Shown: positions 1 to 8,403 of the stretch, one piece after another | How positions within the stretch are numbered: position 1 is the first letter of the stretch | Layout: each line of letters starts with the position of its first letter | Assembly (NCBI GenBank): GCA_038213435.1 | Contig: JBBQTI010000003.1 | Span: forward strand, 62,001 to 126,000 | Direction of reading: 5' to 3' | Source: PALSA-610 sp038213435 | Lineage (GTDB): Bacteria > Actinomycetota > Acidimicrobiia > IMCC26256 > PALSA-610 | Length of the DNA: 64,000 nt | Position numbers and translations under genes: made by a program | The notes under the pieces: generated by a model | What the model was told of the DNA's origin: nothing | The model's database searches: none | The model's input: only the letters and a program-made list of their open reading frames with translations

Positions 1-391
1 CGTCGACCTCGACGGCTTCAAGCAGGTCAACGATCGGTTCGGGCACACACTCGGTGACGAGATGCTGCGCATCGTCGCGGACCGCGTGCATGCCGCGATC
101 CGCGGCGTCGACACGCTCGCGCGTGTCGGCGGCGACGAGTTCGTCGTGATCTGCCGCGACCTCGAATCGACGGACGAAGCCGTCGCGATCGGTCAACGAA
201 TCCGCGAGGTCCTCGGCCAACCGTTCGGCCTGGCGGTGGGCTCGGTGCAGATCGACTCCAGCATCGGCATCGCGTTCGGCCGCACAACCGACGCCGACGG
301 TCTCTTGGCGCGCGCCGATCAGGCGCTCTATCGCGCCAAGCGCAAGGGACGCGGCCGCATCGAGGTCACGATCGACGAAGCCTCGGCGTAG
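1..391 (+). CDS. GGDEF-domain protein (diguanylate cyclase), C-terminal part
   Basis: The reading frame is open from base 2, so the gene begins outside the window; about 129 C-terminal residues are present. They form most of a GGDEF domain: an FKxVND-type segment near the left edge, the active-site loop RVGGDEF at fragment residues 41-47, and the closing ADQALYRAKRKGR helix. An intact GGDEF loop is expected to make cyclic di-GMP from two GTP. No inhibitory RxxD site precedes the loop (the residues there are VDTLA). Sensor or EAL domains, if any, lie outside. The MFS gene begins 22 bases downstream on the same strand. The family call is firm; catalytic activity is inferred. Confidence 0.93.
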   Translation, partial: VDLDGFKQVNDRFGHTLGDEMLRIVADRVHAAIRGVDTLARVGGDEFVVICRDLESTDEAVAIGQRIREVLGQPFGLAVGSVQIDSSIGIAFGRTTDADGLLARADQALYRAKRKGRGRIEVTIDEASA

Positions 392-413
392 CCGTCTGGC
401 AAGATCGGCGGCG

Positions 414-1949
414 ATGGTGGCGCCGATCGACGAACCGCTGGACCCGAGACGATGGTTCGCGGCGTCGGTCGCGATCGTGTCGGTGGCGATCCCGGTGCTC
501 GACAACACCATCTTGAATCTCGCGGTCCCGACGATCCTGCGCGAGTTCCACACCCAACTGTCGAGCCTGCAATGGGTGATCACCGGCTATTCGCTGACCT
601 TCGCCACTCTGCTCATCATCGGCGGCCGGCTCGGCGACATCTTCGGCCACCGACGGATGTTCGTGCTCGGCGCGGCGATCTTCGGGGTCGGATCGCTCCT
701 GGCGTCGGTCTCCACGTCGGTGCCGACGCTGTTCGTCGGCGAGGCGCTGATCGAAGGTATCGGCGCGTCGATGATGATCCCGGCGACCCTGTCGATCCTG
801 TCGAACACGTTCCAGGGCGCGGAACGTCCGAAGGCGTTCGCCGCGTGGGGTGCGGTCGCCGGCGCGGCGGTGGCGTTCGGCCCGATCCTGGGTGGCTTCC
901 TGACCACCGACTATTCCTGGCGCTGGGCCTTCCGGATCAACGTCATCGTGGCGCCGATCATCGTCGTCGGCGCGCTGTTGTTCATGCATCCCGACGAGCG
1001 GACCGCCCGGCGACCGCACATCGACGTGTGGGGCGCGGTGTTGATCGCGACCGGCTCGTTCAGCCTGATCTTCGGGTTGAGCGAGGGAACGATCTACGGG
1101 TGGTGGACGCCGATCAAGGACCTCACGGTCGGGAGCTGGCACGCATGGCCGGCAACGCGCGCGGTATCGATCATCCCGCTCGCGTTCTTGCTCTCGGCGC
1201 TGATCTTCACGGCCTTCGTCATGATCGAGCTCGCAATGGAACGCGGCACCCGCGACCCGCTGTTCGAGTTCGGCCAGCTCCGGCACCTGGGCTTCCGGTA
1301 CGGGCTGCTCACCACGATGGTGCTGGCAATGGGTCAGTTCGGCCTCTTGTTCATCCTCCCCATCTTGTTGCAGAACGGGAAGCACTTCTCCGCGTGGCAC
1401 GCCGCGCAGTGGATGCTGCCGCAGGGCATCCTCATCGCGCTGGGCGCGCCCATCGGCGGCCGGCTGACCCGGCGCTTCAGCATCACGAGCATCGTGCGCA
1501 CGGGCCTCGCGCTCGAAGCGATCGGGCTGTTGTGGGTGGCGCTCGCGATCTCGCCGCGCGTCTCTTTCCTCGCGCTGCTGCCCGGGATGATCGTGTTCGG
1601 CCTCGGCGTGGGGTTCGCGAGCTCGCAGTTGACGAACGTGATCCTGTCGGACATCGACCCAGACAAGGCGGGGGTTGCCGGCGGAACCAACACCACGGTC
1701 CGCCAGGTCGGGCTCGCGCTCGGCATCGCGACGTTCGCGTCATTCATCGACGCGTCGACCCGGAGCGGAGGAACGCCGACCGCGGTCGCGAACGGTGCGC
1801 GCCCGGCGATGTTGTTCGCCGCGGCTGTGGTCGCGTTCGGCACCGGCCTGTCGTTCCTCATTCCGCGCGTGACGGTCGCCCGCAACTCGATCCCCGAAGA
1901 GATGGTGGGCGCACTCGAGTCGATCGACGTCCCTAGCGGGCGAGCTTGA
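414..1949 (+). CDS. MFS drug exporter, DHA2 (14-TM, EmrB/QacA) family
   Basis: A 511-residue polytopic membrane protein of the length usual for 14-helix DHA2 proton antiporters. Motif D1 appears as LDNTILNLAVP (residues 29-39) in helix 1, and the helix 2-3 loop carries GRLGDIFGHR (71-80), the family's motif A. A conserved Gly/Pro-rich stretch, GAVAGAAVAFGPILGGF, marks helix 5 (motif C) and is typical of exporters rather than importers. Substrate cannot be read from sequence. The ATG start has only a weak upstream purine stretch. The 3' end overlaps the convergent P450 gene by 17 bases. No regulator gene sits beside it. Confidence 0.9.
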   Translation: MVAPIDEPLDPRRWFAASVAIVSVAIPVLDNTILNLAVPTILREFHTQLSSLQWVITGYSLTFATLLIIGGRLGDIFGHRRMFVLGAAIFGVGSLLASVSTSVPTLFVGEALIEGIGASMMIPATLSILSNTFQGAERPKAFAAWGAVAGAAVAFGPILGGFLTTDYSWRWAFRINVIVAPIIVVGALLFMHPDERTARRPHIDVWGAVLIATGSFSLIFGLSEGTIYGWWTPIKDLTVGSWHAWPATRAVSIIPLAFLLSALIFTAFVMIELAMERGTRDPLFEFGQLRHLGFRYGLLTTMVLAMGQFGLLFILPILLQNGKHFSAWHAAQWMLPQGILIALGAPIGGRLTRRFSITSIVRTGLALEAIGLLWVALAISPRVSFLALLPGMIVFGLGVGFASSQLTNVILSDIDPDKAGVAGGTNTTVRQVGLALGIATFASFIDASTRSGGTPTAVANGARPAMLFAAAVVAFGTGLSFLIPRVTVARNSIPEEMVGALESIDVPSGRA

Positions 1950-3120
1950 CCGGAAGCGCTTTCAGCGCGTTGTTCAGGTTCGAACGGATCCTGACCGGCT
2001 CGCCGGTCAGCTCGATCGTCGGGAACGTCGCGAGCAGCTCCTCGAAGAACACGCGGCCCTCAAGGCGCGCGAGGTGCACGCCGAGGCAGAAGTGCTCCGC
2101 GATCCCGAACGACAGGTGCGGGTTGGGTGATCGGCGGACGTCGAAGCGCTGCGCATCGTCGAACACGTCCTCGTCTCGATTCGCCGACGTGTAGAACATC
2201 ACGACCTTGTCGCCGGCGGAGATCTCGACGTCGCGCAACTCCGTGTCGGCGGTCGCGGTACGCCGGAAGTAGTGCAACGGGTTCTCGTAGCGCAGGATCT
2301 CCTCGACTGCGCCCGCTACGAGCGAACGGTCGACGCGCAGATCCGCGAGCTGGTCGGGATGGTCGAGCAGCACCCTGAGTCCCGAGGAGAGCATCGTCTT
2401 CGTCGTGTCGTTGCCCGCGGTGACGAGCTGCACGAAGAAGCTGCCGAAGTCGATGTCGGTCATGTACCGGCCGTTGAAGTCGGTCTCGAGCAGCAGCGTC
2501 GTCAGATCCTCACGCGGCTCCTCCTGTCGCCGTACGGCCGCGAACTGGATCGCGTACATCGCCATGTCGATCGTGCCCTGCGACACATCCGAGGCGTAGT
2601 CGGCGTCCTGGCCGCTCGTGTTCATCTCCGCGAGCCGGTGGATGAACGGCAGGTCGTCCGGGGGCAGACCCATGAGTTGACCGATCACGCGCGACGGCAG
2701 CGCGGAGGTGACATCGTGCACGAACTCGACGTCACCCTGCTCGGCCGCCGTAGCCAGAATCTCGCGACAGATCGCGCGGATCTGATCCTCCATGCCGGCG
2801 ATCACCCGGGCCTTGAACCGCGGCGCGATCGGGCGCCGGTAGTCGACGTGACGCGGCGGGTCCATCGCGAGGAGCATGTTGCGCATCATGTCGAGCTGCG
2901 CGGGCGCGAGGTTCTCGAGCATGACGCCGCCCTCGCTCGCCGAGAAGAGCTTCGGCTCGCGCGCGACATGCACGACGTCGGAGTGCTTGAGCACCGCCCA
3001 GTAGCCGGGCTCGCCCGTCATCTCCTGGAAGTACACCGGCTGCGTGCGCCGCAAGTCGGCGAGCACCGCGTGCGGCGGTGCACCGACGTAGGTGTCGGGG
3101 TCGTAGAGGTCCAGGGTCAT
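1933..3120 (-). CDS. cytochrome P450
   Basis: A 395-residue soluble bacterial P450. The I-helix oxygen-binding motif AGNDTT is at 235-240, the K-helix ExxR as EEILR at 273-277, and the haem-binding loop FGIAEHFCLG at 338-347 with the proximal thiolate Cys345. The frame extends further upstream, but ATG at 3120 starts the family's usual N-terminus, and it overlaps the stop of the upstream cupin gene by one base (TGATG), which suggests translational coupling. Substrate is unknown; many actinobacterial P450s of this size hydroxylate terpenoids, steroids or fatty acids. No dedicated ferredoxin gene is adjacent, so electron donors must be encoded elsewhere. Confidence 0.95.
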   Translation of the reverse strand: MTLDLYDPDTYVGAPPHAVLADLRRTQPVYFQEMTGEPGYWAVLKHSDVVHVAREPKLFSASEGGVMLENLAPAQLDMMRNMLLAMDPPRHVDYRRPIAPRFKARVIAGMEDQIRAICREILATAAEQGDVEFVHDVTSALPSRVIGQLMGLPPDDLPFIHRLAEMNTSGQDADYASDVSQGTIDMAMYAIQFAAVRRQEEPREDLTTLLLETDFNGRYMTDIDFGSFFVQLVTAGNDTTKTMLSSGLRVLLDHPDQLADLRVDRSLVAGAVEEILRYENPLHYFRRTATADTELRDVEISAGDKVVMFYTSANRDEDVFDDAQRFDVRRSPNPHLSFGIAEHFCLGVHLARLEGRVFFEELLATFPTIELTGEPVRIRSNLNNALKALPVKLAR

Positions 3121-3578
3121 CAGTCGACCAACACCCTCGGGCGGGGCATGCCCATCTGCTCGCACATCGCGAGGTAAAAGGCGAGCGTTCCCGCGCCGTC
3201 GACGACGCTCTCGACGTTGCCGTCGGCATCGAGGTTCAGGTTCGCGCCGTACATGTGGAACCAGACCCGGGTGTCGTCCTCGACACACTGGAGCGTATGC
3301 ACCGAGCCCGCGGGCTCGTACAGGAACGACCCGGCCCGATTCACGTAGTCGTACTCCTTGTACTTCCACGCGCCCGACGTCGTGTAGCCCCAGACCGGAC
3401 CGGTGTGACGGTGGGTCTGCACCTCGAAGCCGGCCATGAAGATGTTCTCGATGATCCAGAGGCCCTCTCGCGCTTTGACCTGAATCACCTTGAGCCGGCT
3501 GCCGCCGCCGATGTCGACGAACGGCAGCTCGTCGGCACCGATGTGGACGGCGCTGGGTGCGGATTCGATCAGGGCCAT
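3120..3578 (-). CDS. cupin protein resembling 2,4'-dihydroxyacetophenone dioxygenase
   Basis: 152 residues forming a single cupin barrel. The first metal-binding motif reads THRHTGPVWGYTTSG and the second histidine lies in EPAGSVHTL, an arrangement seen in the ChrR/2,4'-dihydroxyacetophenone dioxygenase branch of cupins. A mononuclear metal dioxygenase or a metal-binding accessory role is plausible; the exact reaction is not known. The ATG is preceded by GGAGG at a six-base distance. It is the first gene of a two-gene unit with the P450, whose start overlaps its stop, so the two proteins probably act in the same oxidative pathway. Confidence 0.8.
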   Translation of the reverse strand: MALIESAPSAVHIGADELPFVDIGGGSRLKVIQVKAREGLWIIENIFMAGFEVQTHRHTGPVWGYTTSGAWKYKEYDYVNRAGSFLYEPAGSVHTLQCVEDDTRVWFHMYGANLNLDADGNVESVVDGAGTLAFYLAMCEQMGMPRPRVLVD

Positions 3579-3631
3579 GACGTGCCTCCGACTCGGGACA
3601 TCACCGTTCGACGCGAGAGACTAGGCCCGTT

Positions 3632-4390
3632 GTGACGCTCTTACGACCGCGTTGGGTCGCGGGCCACGTGCTCGTGCTCGTGCTCTCGGCCGGCTTCGTC
3701 GCCCTCGGCGTCTGGCAACTCGCCCGCAACCAACACAAGCAGTCGTTGGTTCGTGCCGCCCGCGCGGAGTACGCCGCACCGGCGCCCGACATCTCGCGCA
3801 ATCCGGTGGTTGTGCCCGGCGACCGCGTGCAGCTGTCAGGTCGCTACGATCCTGCGCACTCGGCGCTTCTACGGAACCGGGTACACGACGGCAAGGACGG
3901 CCACGACGTCCTCACGCCGTTGCTGCTCGAGACCGGGTTCGCCGTGATCGTCGATCGCGGTTGGGTTGCCGGGGCGGGTGACGGCCGGACGTCGATCGCT
4001 GCCGTGACTCCGACGGGCCCGGTGGTGGTGCGCGGCATCCTCCACACGTCGAGCACCTTGAGCGCCCAGGACGCGGTGACGAGCTCCGGTGGGCGGCTTG
4101 CGCTCCCGAGGGTCGATGTCGGGCGCATCAACCTCGGTGTCAGCTATCAAATCCTCCCGCGCTGGGTCGAGGCGCAGTCTCAGACTCCGGCGCCCGCGGC
4201 GGGCGCGCCCGCGCTGCCGCAACCGCCGCCGCCCGACCACGTGAACCACATGCAGTACGCGATCCAGTGGTTCTCGTTCGCGGCCATCGGTGTAATCGGG
4301 TGGCCTGTCGCATTGATGGCAATCGCCCGCCGCCGCGGCGGCTTTTCAACCCCGGATGGTGGCGACAAGCGCGACCACGGCGAGCACTGA
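3632..4390 (+). CDS. SURF1 family cytochrome c oxidase assembly protein
   Basis: 252 residues with the SURF1 layout. There is one N-terminal membrane helix (about 11-30) ending in GVWQLARNQHK, which matches the family's 'GxWQLxRxxxK' signature, then a large extracytoplasmic domain containing LLRNRVHDGKDGHDVLTPL and a DRGWV segment, and a second membrane helix near the C-terminus (about 205-228). SURF1 proteins assist haem insertion during assembly of aa3-type terminal oxidases. The GTG start lies just before the first helix. The proline/alanine-rich stretch before the last helix is longer than usual. The 3' end overlaps the convergent GDT1-type gene by 45 bases. No oxidase genes are visible nearby. 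Confidence 0.9.
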   Translation: MTLLRPRWVAGHVLVLVLSAGFVALGVWQLARNQHKQSLVRAARAEYAAPAPDISRNPVVVPGDRVQLSGRYDPAHSALLRNRVHDGKDGHDVLTPLLLETGFAVIVDRGWVAGAGDGRTSIAAVTPTGPVVVRGILHTSSTLSAQDAVTSSGGRLALPRVDVGRINLGVSYQILPRWVEAQSQTPAPAAGAPALPQPPPPDHVNHMQYAIQWFSFAAIGVIGWPVALMAIARRRGGFSTPDGGDKRDHGEH

Positions 4391-4939
4391 GCACGCGGCG
4401 CCGGTGACGCGGCGCAGCAGCATGCCCGGCAGGACGCGTACGAGCTGGCGGCCGCTGACGGTCGCGATCGCCGAAACCGACAACAGCGCGAGGGCGGCGC
4501 CGAGCCCGACGCTGAGCGGCGAGTGATAGCGCGCCGCCAGGTTCGCAGTGAGCACCCGGCTGAGGTCGCCCCACTCGCCGACGAAGATCACGACGAACGC
4601 GGTGAGGACGACGCGGTGGACGCGCGGCATCGTTTCGTCGATCACCTCTTCCGCAATGCTCTCCTCGTGCTCCTCCGTCTCGAGAAACGCGAGCACCGCG
4701 CCTACGGCGAACAGGGTGGCGACGAGGCCGTCGACCGCGCGATGCGGGAGCAGGTGGAACAGCCCGATCCCGACGCTCACCGCGATCACGACGTGCACGA
4801 TGAACGCGAGCGCGCCGCCGACCCACACCGCGAGCGGCCGGCCGCGCGACGCCAGCAGCAGGGAGGCGAACATGGTCTTGTCGGGCAGCTCGCCGAAGAA
4901 GATCAGCGGAAAGACGGCCAGGATGATCCCGAGATGCAC
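4346..4939 (-). CDS. TMEM165/GDT1 (UPF0016) family cation transporter
   Basis: 197 residues, six predicted helices arranged as two homologous halves, each opening with the family's acidic signature: FGELPDKTMFAS near the N-terminus and VGEWGDLSR in the second half (consensus E-x-G-D-K/R-S/T). Both glutamates and aspartates needed for cation passage are kept, although the first copy has Pro in place of Gly and the second has Leu-Ser in place of Lys-Thr. A charged cytoplasmic loop (ETEEHEESIAEEVIDE) separates the halves. Family members export Mn2+ or move Ca2+ in exchange for protons. GTG start at 4939. It is convergent with SURF1, with which it has no evident functional link. Confidence 0.88.
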   Translation of the reverse strand: MHLGIILAVFPLIFFGELPDKTMFASLLLASRGRPLAVWVGGALAFIVHVVIAVSVGIGLFHLLPHRAVDGLVATLFAVGAVLAFLETEEHEESIAEEVIDETMPRVHRVVLTAFVVIFVGEWGDLSRVLTANLAARYHSPLSVGLGAALALLSVSAIATVSGRQLVRVLPGMLLRRVTGAACSVLAVVALVATIRG

Positions 4940-5172
4940 CCGGGCGTTCTACCCGACGGATGCGCCCGAGTTAGTCGATGGCGCGGGCGTCTGCTTCGCG
5001 GAGGCGGTGCGCGGTACCCGCGAGCATCTTGCGGGCGAAGCCGGGCACCTCGTCGAGCCCCGGTCGATCCGCGTCCTCAATGTTCTTGTCGGGCGCGACG
5101 TCGTTCGCGTTGGTTGTTCTCGGGTGGCCGTATGGGCAAACTGGTCGCCCGGCCCGTGAACAGGGGAACGAC

Positions 5173-5796
5173 ATGACCGATACGTGGACCATGGTGGCGG
5201 AGACGCGCACCGACCTCGCGAGTTACCTCGCGACGCTGACGCCCGAGCAGTGGAACGCGCCCACCTTGTGCGACAAGTGGAAGGTGCGTGATGTCGTCGG
5301 CCACCTGGTCGGGGGCGCGAACAAGATCCCTATGGGCAAGATCGTGGGTGGGATGCTGAAGAGTGGCTTCAACTTGAACAAGATGCTCGCCGCGACTGCG
5401 CTCGAAGAAGGGAAGCACTCGCCGGAGGCGTTGCTGAAGGCGATGCGCGAGGCGGTGTCGATGCGTAACACGCCGCCGATGACGAAACCCGAAGGCATTT
5501 TGGCCGACACCGTGATCCACACCCAGGACATCCGTCGCGCGCTCGGCGCGCCGCGCACGGTTCCCGAGGAGCGGGTCCGCGCCGCGCTCGACGTGGCGAA
5601 GAACGCCGGCTCGATTTTGGGCAACAAGAAGAGGGTTGCCGGTCTGAAACTGGTTGCGACCGACATGGAGTGGACCTATGGCAACGGCCCTGAGGTGCAC
5701 GGCACCGGTGAGGCGTTATTGATGGCGATGTGCGGCCGCAAAGCGGCGTGCGACGACCTCACCGGCGATGGGGTGGCAGCCCTCAAACAGCGCTGA
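5173..5796 (+). CDS. maleylpyruvate isomerase/mycothiol-dependent enzyme family protein
   Basis: 207 residues of the DinB-like four-helix fold used by mycothiol-dependent enzymes (TIGR03083/MDMPI-N). Signature pieces are TLCDKWKVRDVVGHLVGGA, with a metal-binding histidine in HLVGG, and DTVIHTQDIRRALG, with the last metal histidine. The frame is open further upstream, but ATG 5173 is chosen because AGGGG precedes it at a proper distance and it begins directly with the family N-terminus. Reaction unknown; characterised relatives are mycothiol-dependent maleylpyruvate isomerase and mycothiol S-transferases. It stands alone between convergent genes. Confidence 0.85.
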   Translation: MTDTWTMVAETRTDLASYLATLTPEQWNAPTLCDKWKVRDVVGHLVGGANKIPMGKIVGGMLKSGFNLNKMLAATALEEGKHSPEALLKAMREAVSMRNTPPMTKPEGILADTVIHTQDIRRALGAPRTVPEERVRAALDVAKNAGSILGNKKRVAGLKLVATDMEWTYGNGPEVHGTGEALLMAMCGRKAACDDLTGDGVAALKQR

Positions 5797-5895
5797 AGAG
5801 GAGTGAGCGTCGCGTTACCGGGCAGTTCCGCCGGGCCTGAATATCGCCCGCGCGAGCAGGCGGCTCGTTACGCACGTGTCTCACGGCGGTGAGTG

Positions 5896-6834
5896 CTACT
5901 CGATCGGCACGACGGGCTTGGCGTCGGCGTCGAGTTGGTGCAGGTACTCGCTGATCCCGTAACCCGTACGACCCTCGTACGACCAACGAGCGAGACCTTC
6001 GTTCACGATCGTCGTGTTCGGCTTCACGCCCGCCGGTCCGGGCGCGACGCGCAGGATCTCCGCGTCGAGCTCGTGTACGCGCCCGCGCTTGTCGGTCGCG
6101 TGCACGTGGGTCGCGGTGTGCGTCACGCCGTCGGGCGCGACCTCGCTCGTCACCTTCCACTCGCGAATGCTCGAGTGTTCACCGCCGGTCCAGACCCAGC
6201 CGCGATGGAGGTCACCGGCGTCGGTACCGATCCGGATGCCGCCAAAATGGGTGTCGTCGCCGATGTTGATCGAGAACCAGCGCCACATCTTCGGCCCGCC
6301 CCAACGGCGCGGCCCCCACGACTTGTCACGGTTGCCGCGCGCGTCGACGAGCTCGTGGCGCGTTCCGTCGACATCGATCCACCCCGTCCAACGGCCCGCC
6401 TGTTCGAGATGTCCCTTGCCGACGGTCGCAGCCGTCGCCGCGCTCGCGCCGGTGCCCGAACGACCCTGGCCGTCGACGCCGACTGCCGGGGTGAGCGCGT
6501 CGAACACGAGGTCGAGCGCGACGCGGTCGACGTCGGCGGTGAGCCGCCACGACTGCATCGGCGCGAGACGTTCGTAGCGCACGCCGCCGACCGCGAGATC
6601 GGCGTCGGTCATCTCGTTCTGCTCGCGGGTCCCGTTGAAGTGCGCCAGCTCGCCGCTCGGCATCCAAACCGCGAGTGAGACGTCGATGGTGCCTTCGTTC
6701 GGACGCACCCCGATACGCGTGAACAAACCGGCGTCGGCGACGGGGCAGTACGCGTTGAAGTAGTAACTCTCCGACCAGGCGAGGTCGCCTTCGACGGGAT
6801 GGGCGAAGTCGTGGCGGGCGTCGAGAATCGGCAT
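5896..6834 (-). CDS. DUF7064/AttH-like lipocalin-fold protein of unknown function
   Basis: 312 residues without signal peptide or membrane helix. The N-terminal part (ESYYFNAYCP, residues about 22-31) and the central RDKSWGPRRWGG box are hallmarks of the DUF7064/DUF7065 group, which is related to CrtC/AttH carotenoid-hydratase-like lipocalins. These proteins accompany lipid and steroid degradation genes in actinobacteria, but no reaction has been established for them as far as I know. It is the last gene of the long minus-strand run; the histidine phosphatase gene ends 14 bases upstream. About 100 bases separate it from the convergent mycothiol-family gene. Confidence 0.72.
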   Translation of the reverse strand: MPILDARHDFAHPVEGDLAWSESYYFNAYCPVADAGLFTRIGVRPNEGTIDVSLAVWMPSGELAHFNGTREQNEMTDADLAVGGVRYERLAPMQSWRLTADVDRVALDLVFDALTPAVGVDGQGRSGTGASAATAATVGKGHLEQAGRWTGWIDVDGTRHELVDARGNRDKSWGPRRWGGPKMWRWFSINIGDDTHFGGIRIGTDAGDLHRGWVWTGGEHSSIREWKVTSEVAPDGVTHTATHVHATDKRGRVHELDAEILRVAPGPAGVKPNTTIVNEGLARWSYEGRTGYGISEYLHQLDADAKPVVPIE

Positions 6835-6848
6835 GGGCCGACGCTACG

Positions 6849-7442
6849 TCAGTTTCCTACCGATTTCACGAGCGACTCGTCGTTGAAGGTGATGAGGTAC
6901 GGGCTTCCGTCGGGACGCCGGCCGATGCGCGTCACCGAGGCGACATCGAGCTGCATCCGCCAGGTGCTGCGCTGCTCGACGCGCAGCGCGACGCAAACGG
7001 CCGCCTTGATCGGCGACACGTGACTGACGGCGATGACGAGATCGTCGGTGAGCACGTCGGTGCAGAAGGACGCGACCCGCTCGGCGACGTCGGCCAGGCG
7101 CTCGCCGCCCGGCGGTGCGAACTCGATATCGCTCCGCCACGCGGCCCAGTCGCCCGCCGGCACGTCGGTGAGCGCCAGGCCGTCCCACTCGCCGTAGTCG
7201 AGCTCGATCAGGCGGTCGTCGACCTCGACGGAAAGACCGTGCGTCGCCGCGATCGCCGCTGCGGTCGCGCGCGCCCGTTGGAGCGGGCTGCTCAGCACTC
7301 GCGTCACCGATGCCGACGCGTATCCCCGCGCCAGCGCGGCGGCCTGCCGCGCGCCGAGCTCGCTGAGCGGCGCGTCGATGCGTCCCTGTAACCGACCACG
7401 GCGATTCAGCTCGGTCTGACCGTGACGCACGAACGCAATCAC
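6849..7442 (-). CDS. histidine phosphatase family protein (phosphoglycerate-mutase-like)
   Basis: 197 residues. The catalytic RHG box is FVRHGQTELNRRGRLQG at the very N-terminus; the general acid sits in LIELDYGEWDG and the second catalytic histidine in AVSHVSPIKA. These place it in branch 1 of the histidine phosphatases. The GTG start at 7442 overlaps the stop of the upstream membrane protein as GTGA; the frame extends further but with no family similarity. In actinobacteria such genes often follow RNase HI and the zinc-ribbon protein, as here, and some encode the phosphatase half of an RNase H fusion. Substrate unknown. Confidence 0.88.
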   Translation of the reverse strand: MIAFVRHGQTELNRRGRLQGRIDAPLSELGARQAAALARGYASASVTRVLSSPLQRARATAAAIAATHGLSVEVDDRLIELDYGEWDGLALTDVPAGDWAAWRSDIEFAPPGGERLADVAERVASFCTDVLTDDLVIAVSHVSPIKAAVCVALRVEQRSTWRMQLDVASVTRIGRRPDGSPYLITFNDESLVKSVGN

Positions 7443-7927
7443 TTCCCGTCCCCGGCGATCGCCAGCCGGCCGGTTCGGAAGAGCGCACGGCGCCGGGTCG
7501 CATCCCACAGTGCGAAGCGCGACCACGCCCACCACGCCGCCGCGGCACCGAGCAGCTCCTCGATCACCACGACCGGCCACGCGCCGAAGAGCGGCGCGTC
7601 CGGCCGCGCGGCTCCGAATGCCGGCCACCAGAAGACCTCTTTGTGGGACCAAGCCGCGCTCAGCACGAGCGCGGAGAACCATCCGATTGCAAGGCCGAGC
7701 GCGCGCCGGCGGCGGAGGCGACGGCCCCTCCCCAGGGTCGCGAGCATCGTCGCGACGAGCACCACCGTCGCCGCGAGCAGCGTGTGCGCGTAGGCCTGGG
7801 CACCGAACGGAAGGTCGATCAGCTCGGGCAGCAAGGCGCCGGCCGCGATCAGGCGGAAGTCGAGTCCCGGGCTCTGGAACACATTCCAGACACCGAAGAT
7901 CGCGCCGAACACGAACCACAGGAGCAT
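7439..7927 (-). CDS. small polytopic membrane protein, DUF457/YbcI-like
   Basis: 162 residues with about four hydrophobic helices. GALLPELIDLPFG followed by AHTLLAAT resembles the 'LPDLID...HSLL' core of membrane-bound metal-dependent hydrolases of the YdjM/YbcI (DUF457) type, and a second histidine lies in SHKEVFWWPAF. The protein is shorter than typical members and ends in an Arg-rich tail, so the family link is tentative. It sits between RNase HI (7 bases upstream) and the histidine phosphatase (4-base overlap), so it is transcribed with them; a shared role is not evident. Confidence 0.6.
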   Translation of the reverse strand: MLLWFVFGAIFGVWNVFQSPGLDFRLIAAGALLPELIDLPFGAQAYAHTLLAATVVLVATMLATLGRGRRLRRRRALGLAIGWFSALVLSAAWSHKEVFWWPAFGAARPDAPLFGAWPVVVIEELLGAAAAWWAWSRFALWDATRRRALFRTGRLAIAGDGK

Positions 7928-7934
7928 CAGGGCG

Positions 7935-8399
7935 TCACTGTGGTGGTGCGGACGCGTCGAGCGCTGCGTTCACGAGCGCGTCGGCATCCGCGTTCTCGGC
8001 GCGCGGCACGTGCCGCACGTCGACCTCGTCGTAGCCGGAGAGCAACTTGCGCGCCTCCTCGACCAACGGCCGGAGGTGCGGCTGCCTCACCTTCCACGCG
8101 CCCTTCACCTGCTCGACGACGAGCTTCGAGTCGGCGCGCACGCGCACGCGCCGGGCACCGAAGGGCGCGGCCGCTTCGAGCCCCGCGATGAGCGCCCGGT
8201 ACTCGGCGACGTTGTTCGTCGTAATGCCGATGCGCGCGCTGACCACCGCCAGCCGACGTGGTGGGTCGGTCGACGGATCGAGCACGACTGCGCCGATCGC
8301 GGACGGTCCCGGATTCCCGCGCGAGCCGCCGTCGCAATAGACGACGACCTCGTCGAGCTGCGTTCCGGCGGGGTGCTCGAACAACGAATCCTGAGTCAC
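7935..8399 (-). CDS. ribonuclease HI-like protein
   Basis: 154 residues forming one RNase H type 1 domain. Catalytic acids are visible in order: VVYCDGGSRGNPGP (first Asp), NNVAEYRAL (Glu), VRADSKLVVEQ (second Asp) and AENADADALVN (last Asp). The lack of the basic handle region is typical of short actinobacterial homologues, which remove RNA from RNA-DNA hybrids and ribonucleotides from DNA. GTG start. It follows the zinc-ribbon gene by four bases, the same order as the RNase H/zinc-ribbon gene pair of mycobacteria, where the RNase H is fused to a phosphatase. Here the phosphatase is a separate gene two positions downstream. Confidence 0.9.
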   Translation of the reverse strand: MTQDSLFEHPAGTQLDEVVVYCDGGSRGNPGPSAIGAVVLDPSTDPPRRLAVVSARIGITTNNVAEYRALIAGLEAAAPFGARRVRVRADSKLVVEQVKGAWKVRQPHLRPLVEEARKLLSGYDEVDVRHVPRAENADADALVNAALDASAPPQ

Positions 8400-8403
8400 T
8401 GCG

